Below are positions 7,175-9,274 of a DNA stretch of 9,274 nucleotides, piece after piece. Where the stretch lies: positions 1-9,274 of the forward strand of contig DMKD01000290.1 in the NCBI GenBank assembly GCA_003454605.1. The letters are read 5' to 3'. Position 1 is the first letter of the stretch; every line of letters begins with the position of its first letter. Under the pieces are notes generated by a model. That model saw only the letters and a program-made list of their open reading frames with translations. It was not told the DNA's origin and did no database searches. A program made the position numbers and the translations under genes. This stretch comes from Spirochaeta sp. (lineage in GTDB: Bacteria > Spirochaetota > Spirochaetia > UBA9216).

Positions 7175-7205
7175 AAAAAAATTAGGGGCGGCAGGAACCG
7201 CCCCT
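7175..7205 (-). terminator. Intrinsic terminator/attenuator between dppA and dppB
   Basis: On the - strand AGGGGCGG (7205-7198) pairs perfectly with CCGCCCCT (7191-7184) around a 6-nt loop, followed by AA and seven T (7181-7175). This is a strong rho-independent terminator 15 nt beyond the dppA stop and 18 nt before the dppB start. Partial termination here would give many binding-protein transcripts for each full operon transcript. Confidence 0.9.
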
Positions 7206-7219
7206 TGGAAATGTAAATC

Positions 7220-8860
7220 TTAGTTGTCAAGCCATACATTATAGAACTGACGCTTTCCAACAGGTGAAAGCTGAAAATCCATAACATAGTTCTGCATCGG
7301 TTCTGATACAACAGAGTGAGCAATAGGAAGCCATGGTGCTTCTTCATGAAAAACGACCTGCGCCTCTTCATAGAGAGCGGTTCTCTTTGCTACATCCATT
7401 GTAACCTTTGCTTCTTCAACAAGTGAATTGAATTCTTCATTTTTCCAGAACGCAATGTTTCCAGCAGGAACTTCTGCTGCGGCAATTGAAAGAAGAACGA
7501 AAAGGAAGTTGTCTGGGTCTCCGTTATCTCCGGTCCATCCGAGAAGAGCAGCATCATGCTCACCGTGGTCGGTCTTTTCAAGGTATGTTCCCCAGTCGTA
7601 TGATACGATTTCTGCTGTAACGCCTACATCTGCAAGATGAGCCTGCATAATTTCTGCAACCTTGCGTCCATTAGGATTATAGGGTCTTGCTACAGGCATG
7701 GCCCAGAGGGTTGTTGAGAAACCGTCTGCATAACCGGCTTCAGCAAGAAGAGCCTTGGCCTTTTCCGGATTATATTCATAAGGTTCAATTGAATCATTAT
7801 AAGACCACATTCCCGGGGGAATAGGATTCTTTGCGGGAGCACCGGCTGTTCCGTAAACACCTGCAATAATTTCATCTTTATTAACAGCATAATTCATAGC
7901 CTGTCTTACACGCTTATCGGTATAGGGTTCTTTATCACAGTTGAATGCAAGGTAACCTACATTGAGGCCTTCCTGCTGAATAACCTTGATATCGGGATTA
8001 GCCTTCATATCTTCAAGATCTTCAGGAGACGGAAAGTCGATAATGTCTACTTCACCCTTCTGAAGAGCAAGGTATCTTGCTGTAGCATCGGGAATAACCC
8101 TGATAATCAGTCGGTCGAGGTAAGCCGGACGTCTCCAGTAATCTGCGTTCTTTTCAAAAACCATGGAGTCTTCTTTCTTCCATGATACGAACTTGAACGG
8201 TCCGGTACCGACGGGATTATTCGGAAAATCTTCACCGTATTTTTCTACAGCTGCAGGAGATACTATTCCGGCAAAATCCATTGCAAGGTTTGCAATTATC
8301 GGAGCTTCGGTTTTCTGCAGGATAAATTTAACGGTAAGATTGTCAACAGCAATAATATCCTGAACGATATTGCTCATATCCATATAACCCCAGTACTTCC
8401 AGGGGCCGTACTCGTGGTAGGGATGATCTTCATAGAGCTGTCGGCCAAGTGAGAATACTACGGCATCAGCATTGAAATCTGTTCCGTCATGGAATTTTAC
8501 TCCGCTTCGAAGCTTGAAAACAATCTCAAGGCCGTCATCAGAAACAGTCCAGCTTTCAGCCAGTGCAGGCTGTACCTCTGTAGTTCCTTCTTTAAATTCG
8601 ACGAGGTTGTCGAAAACCTGAGTACATCCATAGTATGACTCACCGTCTGTTTCACGTGCTGGATCAAGACCTACAGAATCACCGCCGCGTGCAAAAACAA
8701 GAACTCCTCCGTTTTTATCTTTTGCTTCCGCAGCCGGTGCTGCATTACTATCGGCAGAATCGCCAGCAGCAGGTTCTTCCTGATTTCCGCCGGCAAAAAT
8801 GGTACCGGAAACAGCAATCAGCAGCAGCATTACAAGTAGAATGCTAAACGCTTTTTTCAT
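7220..8860 (-). CDS. dppA: Periplasmic dipeptide-binding protein DppA
   Basis: Exported receptor (SBP_bac_5 family) that delivers peptides to DppBCDF; 546 residues. Residues 1-23 are a signal peptide ending IFA/GGNQEEP, then a low-complexity Ala/Glu/Asp linker to about residue 50. Similarity to E. coli DppA runs the whole length: LVEFKEGTTEVQPALAESW (86-104), EAPIIANLAMDFA, GLNVGYLAFN (298-307), AVNKDEII, AKNPIPPGMWSYND, WAMPVARPYNPNGRK (386-400) and GWTGDNGDPDNF (441-452). The last two contain the arginine and aspartates that in E. coli DppA contact the peptide carboxylate and amino ends. The cysteines of the E. coli FSCAAS...KWC disulfide are absent (LSIAAA...AFWK). ATG 8860 has a strong AAGGAG (8873-8868) upstream. 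First gene of the operon and separated from the rest by a terminator. DppA-like proteins can also bind haem or other ligands, so dipeptide is the best but not only substrate. Confidence 0.93.
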   Translation of the reverse strand: MKKAFSILLVMLLLIAVSGTIFAGGNQEEPAAGDSADSNAAPAAEAKDKNGGVLVFARGGDSVGLDPARETDGESYYGCTQVFDNLVEFKEGTTEVQPALAESWTVSDDGLEIVFKLRSGVKFHDGTDFNADAVVFSLGRQLYEDHPYHEYGPWKYWGYMDMSNIVQDIIAVDNLTVKFILQKTEAPIIANLAMDFAGIVSPAAVEKYGEDFPNNPVGTGPFKFVSWKKEDSMVFEKNADYWRRPAYLDRLIIRVIPDATARYLALQKGEVDIIDFPSPEDLEDMKANPDIKVIQQEGLNVGYLAFNCDKEPYTDKRVRQAMNYAVNKDEIIAGVYGTAGAPAKNPIPPGMWSYNDSIEPYEYNPEKAKALLAEAGYADGFSTTLWAMPVARPYNPNGRKVAEIMQAHLADVGVTAEIVSYDWGTYLEKTDHGEHDAALLGWTGDNGDPDNFLFVLLSIAAAEVPAGNIAFWKNEEFNSLVEEAKVTMDVAKRTALYEEAQVVFHEEAPWLPIAHSVVSEPMQNYVMDFQLSPVGKRQFYNVWLDN

Positions 8861-8973
8861 TTGTTTCTCCTTAGATTAAATATTTTATGCAATATTCATT
8901 CTATTCTGATAAATGATTTTAAACAATCACTAAAATTTGAAACATCATTTAAAATATTTTACACTTTTAATCA

Positions 8974-9001
8974 TTGACAGACTCTCCATTTTACACCTAA
9001 T
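8974..9001 (+). promoter_or_regulatory. Candidate promoter for the + strand binding-protein gene
   Basis: A perfect TTGACA -35 lies at 8974-8979. The best -10 in range is CCTAAT (8996-9001), 16 bp away with 4 of 6 matches but lacking the important first TA. The start would fall shortly before the hairpin at 9014-9033, placing that hairpin in the leader. Confidence 0.35.
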
Positions 9002-9013
9002 CTTATTCTAATA

Positions 9014-9033
9014 AACAGTTTATTCAAACTGTT
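9014..9033 (+). promoter_or_regulatory. Perfect inverted repeat upstream of the ribosome binding site
   Basis: AACAGTTT (9014-9021) and AAACTGTT (9026-9033) form an 8-bp perfect palindrome with a 4-nt ATTC centre, ending 8 nt before AGGAGG (9042-9047). It may be a repressor operator or an mRNA hairpin near the start of the second binding-protein gene. There is no T-run, so it is not a terminator. Confidence 0.5.
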
Positions 9034-9052
9034 AAAAAGTCAGGAGGAACAC

Positions 9053-9274
9053 ATGACTCGACGTATTCTTTTAATCATGCTCGCTCTCAGCCTGTTTGCT
9101 CTACCGGTATTTGCCGGAGGCGCCCAGGAAGAACCGGCGACAGAACCTGCAGCTACTGCAGAAAAACCCGTTTCACTCGAAAAAACAACTATGGACCCGC
9201 GACTCTACACCCCCGGTAAGCTAACTGTAGCAACCGGAGAACCCGCTTACCCGCCATGGATGATGGATGATGAT
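9053..9274 (+). CDS. Amino-acid-type ABC transporter substrate-binding protein (3'-partial)
   Basis: The first 74 codons of an exported binding protein, running off the window end without a stop. MTRRILLIMLALSLFALPVFA is a signal peptide, cleaved before GGAQEEP, followed by a Pro/Ala/Thr/Glu-rich linker and then GKLTVATGEPAYPPWMMDDD (residues 55-74). The pattern of a first beta strand followed by GEPAYPPW is typical of the SBP_bac_3 family, which binds polar amino acids and similar small solutes. The ATG is well supported by AGGAGG 5 nt upstream. It is divergent from dppA, whose product has an almost identical cleavage-site motif. The ligand cannot be told from this fragment. Confidence 0.75.
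   Translation, partial: MTRRILLIMLALSLFALPVFAGGAQEEPATEPAATAEKPVSLEKTTMDPRLYTPGKLTVATGEPAYPPWMMDDD

Larger units (their letters stand above)
8861..9052. promoter_or_regulatory. Divergent control region, dppA and an amino-acid-type binding protein
   Basis: This 192-bp AT-rich stretch separates the starts of two divergent transport genes and must hold both promoters. It contains an inverted repeat TAAATGAT (8910-8917) / ATCATTTA (8944-8951) and another ATCATT at 8970-8975. On the - strand, TAAAAT boxes (8887-8882, 8921-8916, 8961-8956) are possible -10 elements for dppA, but none has a good -35 at proper distance, so I do not choose one. Confidence 0.6.

Noticed and set aside
8882..8910. dppA promoter with TAAAAT as -10
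   Set aside because: The matching -35 position has only 3 of 6 consensus bases, and similar TAAAAT boxes recur in the AT-rich region, so the choice would be arbitrary.

Overview
The window looks like chromosomal DNA from a free-living or host-associated spirochaete (Spirochaetaceae or a near relative). The clues are indirect. Two exported solute-binding proteins carry the FAGG(N/A)QEEP signal-peptide junction common in spirochaetal binding proteins. There is also a eukaryote-like UDPGP-family pyrophosphorylase and a CsgG-like/PEGA exported protein pair of a kind I associate with spirochaetes. I see no insertion sequences, tRNAs, rRNAs, CRISPR arrays or other signs of recent transfer, and coding density is high.

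Left part (1-3253, + strand): the C-terminal part of a UTP-glucose-1-phosphate uridylyltransferase, whose N-terminus lies outside the window, overlaps by 4 nt the first of two tandem paralogous genes. Both paralogues encode exported proteins of about 390 residues with a signal peptide, a CsgG/FlgO-like domain, a PEGA-like segment and a C-terminal beta-rich region I cannot assign. The spacer between them holds a direct repeat of the first gene's 3' end (a vestigial MHRE-stop) and a small hairpin. A likely intrinsic terminator overlaps the stop codon of the second copy and closes the cluster.

Central and right part (3263-8860, - strand): a complete dipeptide-type ABC importer in the order dppA-dppB-dppC-dppD-dppF (transcribed right to left). 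It comprises the periplasmic binding protein, two permeases and two ATPases. A strong intrinsic terminator lies between dppA and dppB, so the binding protein is probably made in excess over the membrane complex. The permease and ATPase genes are tightly packed, with gaps of 6 and 9 nt and an 8-nt overlap. Both ATPases carry the same C-terminal four-cysteine arrangement.

Right end (8861-9274): a very AT-rich 192-bp divergent control region separates dppA from a second exported binding protein on the + strand, apparently of the polar amino-acid (SBP_bac_3) family and cut off by the window end. The region has a perfect TTGACA, a perfect 8-bp inverted repeat just upstream of the second gene's ribosome binding site, and repeated ATCATT/AATGAT motifs. 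It may co-regulate peptide and amino-acid uptake.

The most interesting part is the tandem CsgG-like/PEGA pair with its unassigned C-terminal domain and the duplication scar between the copies. The dpp operon is an ordinary transporter with a few regulatory details worth noting. I did not find a clearly new multi-gene defence or mobile system here.
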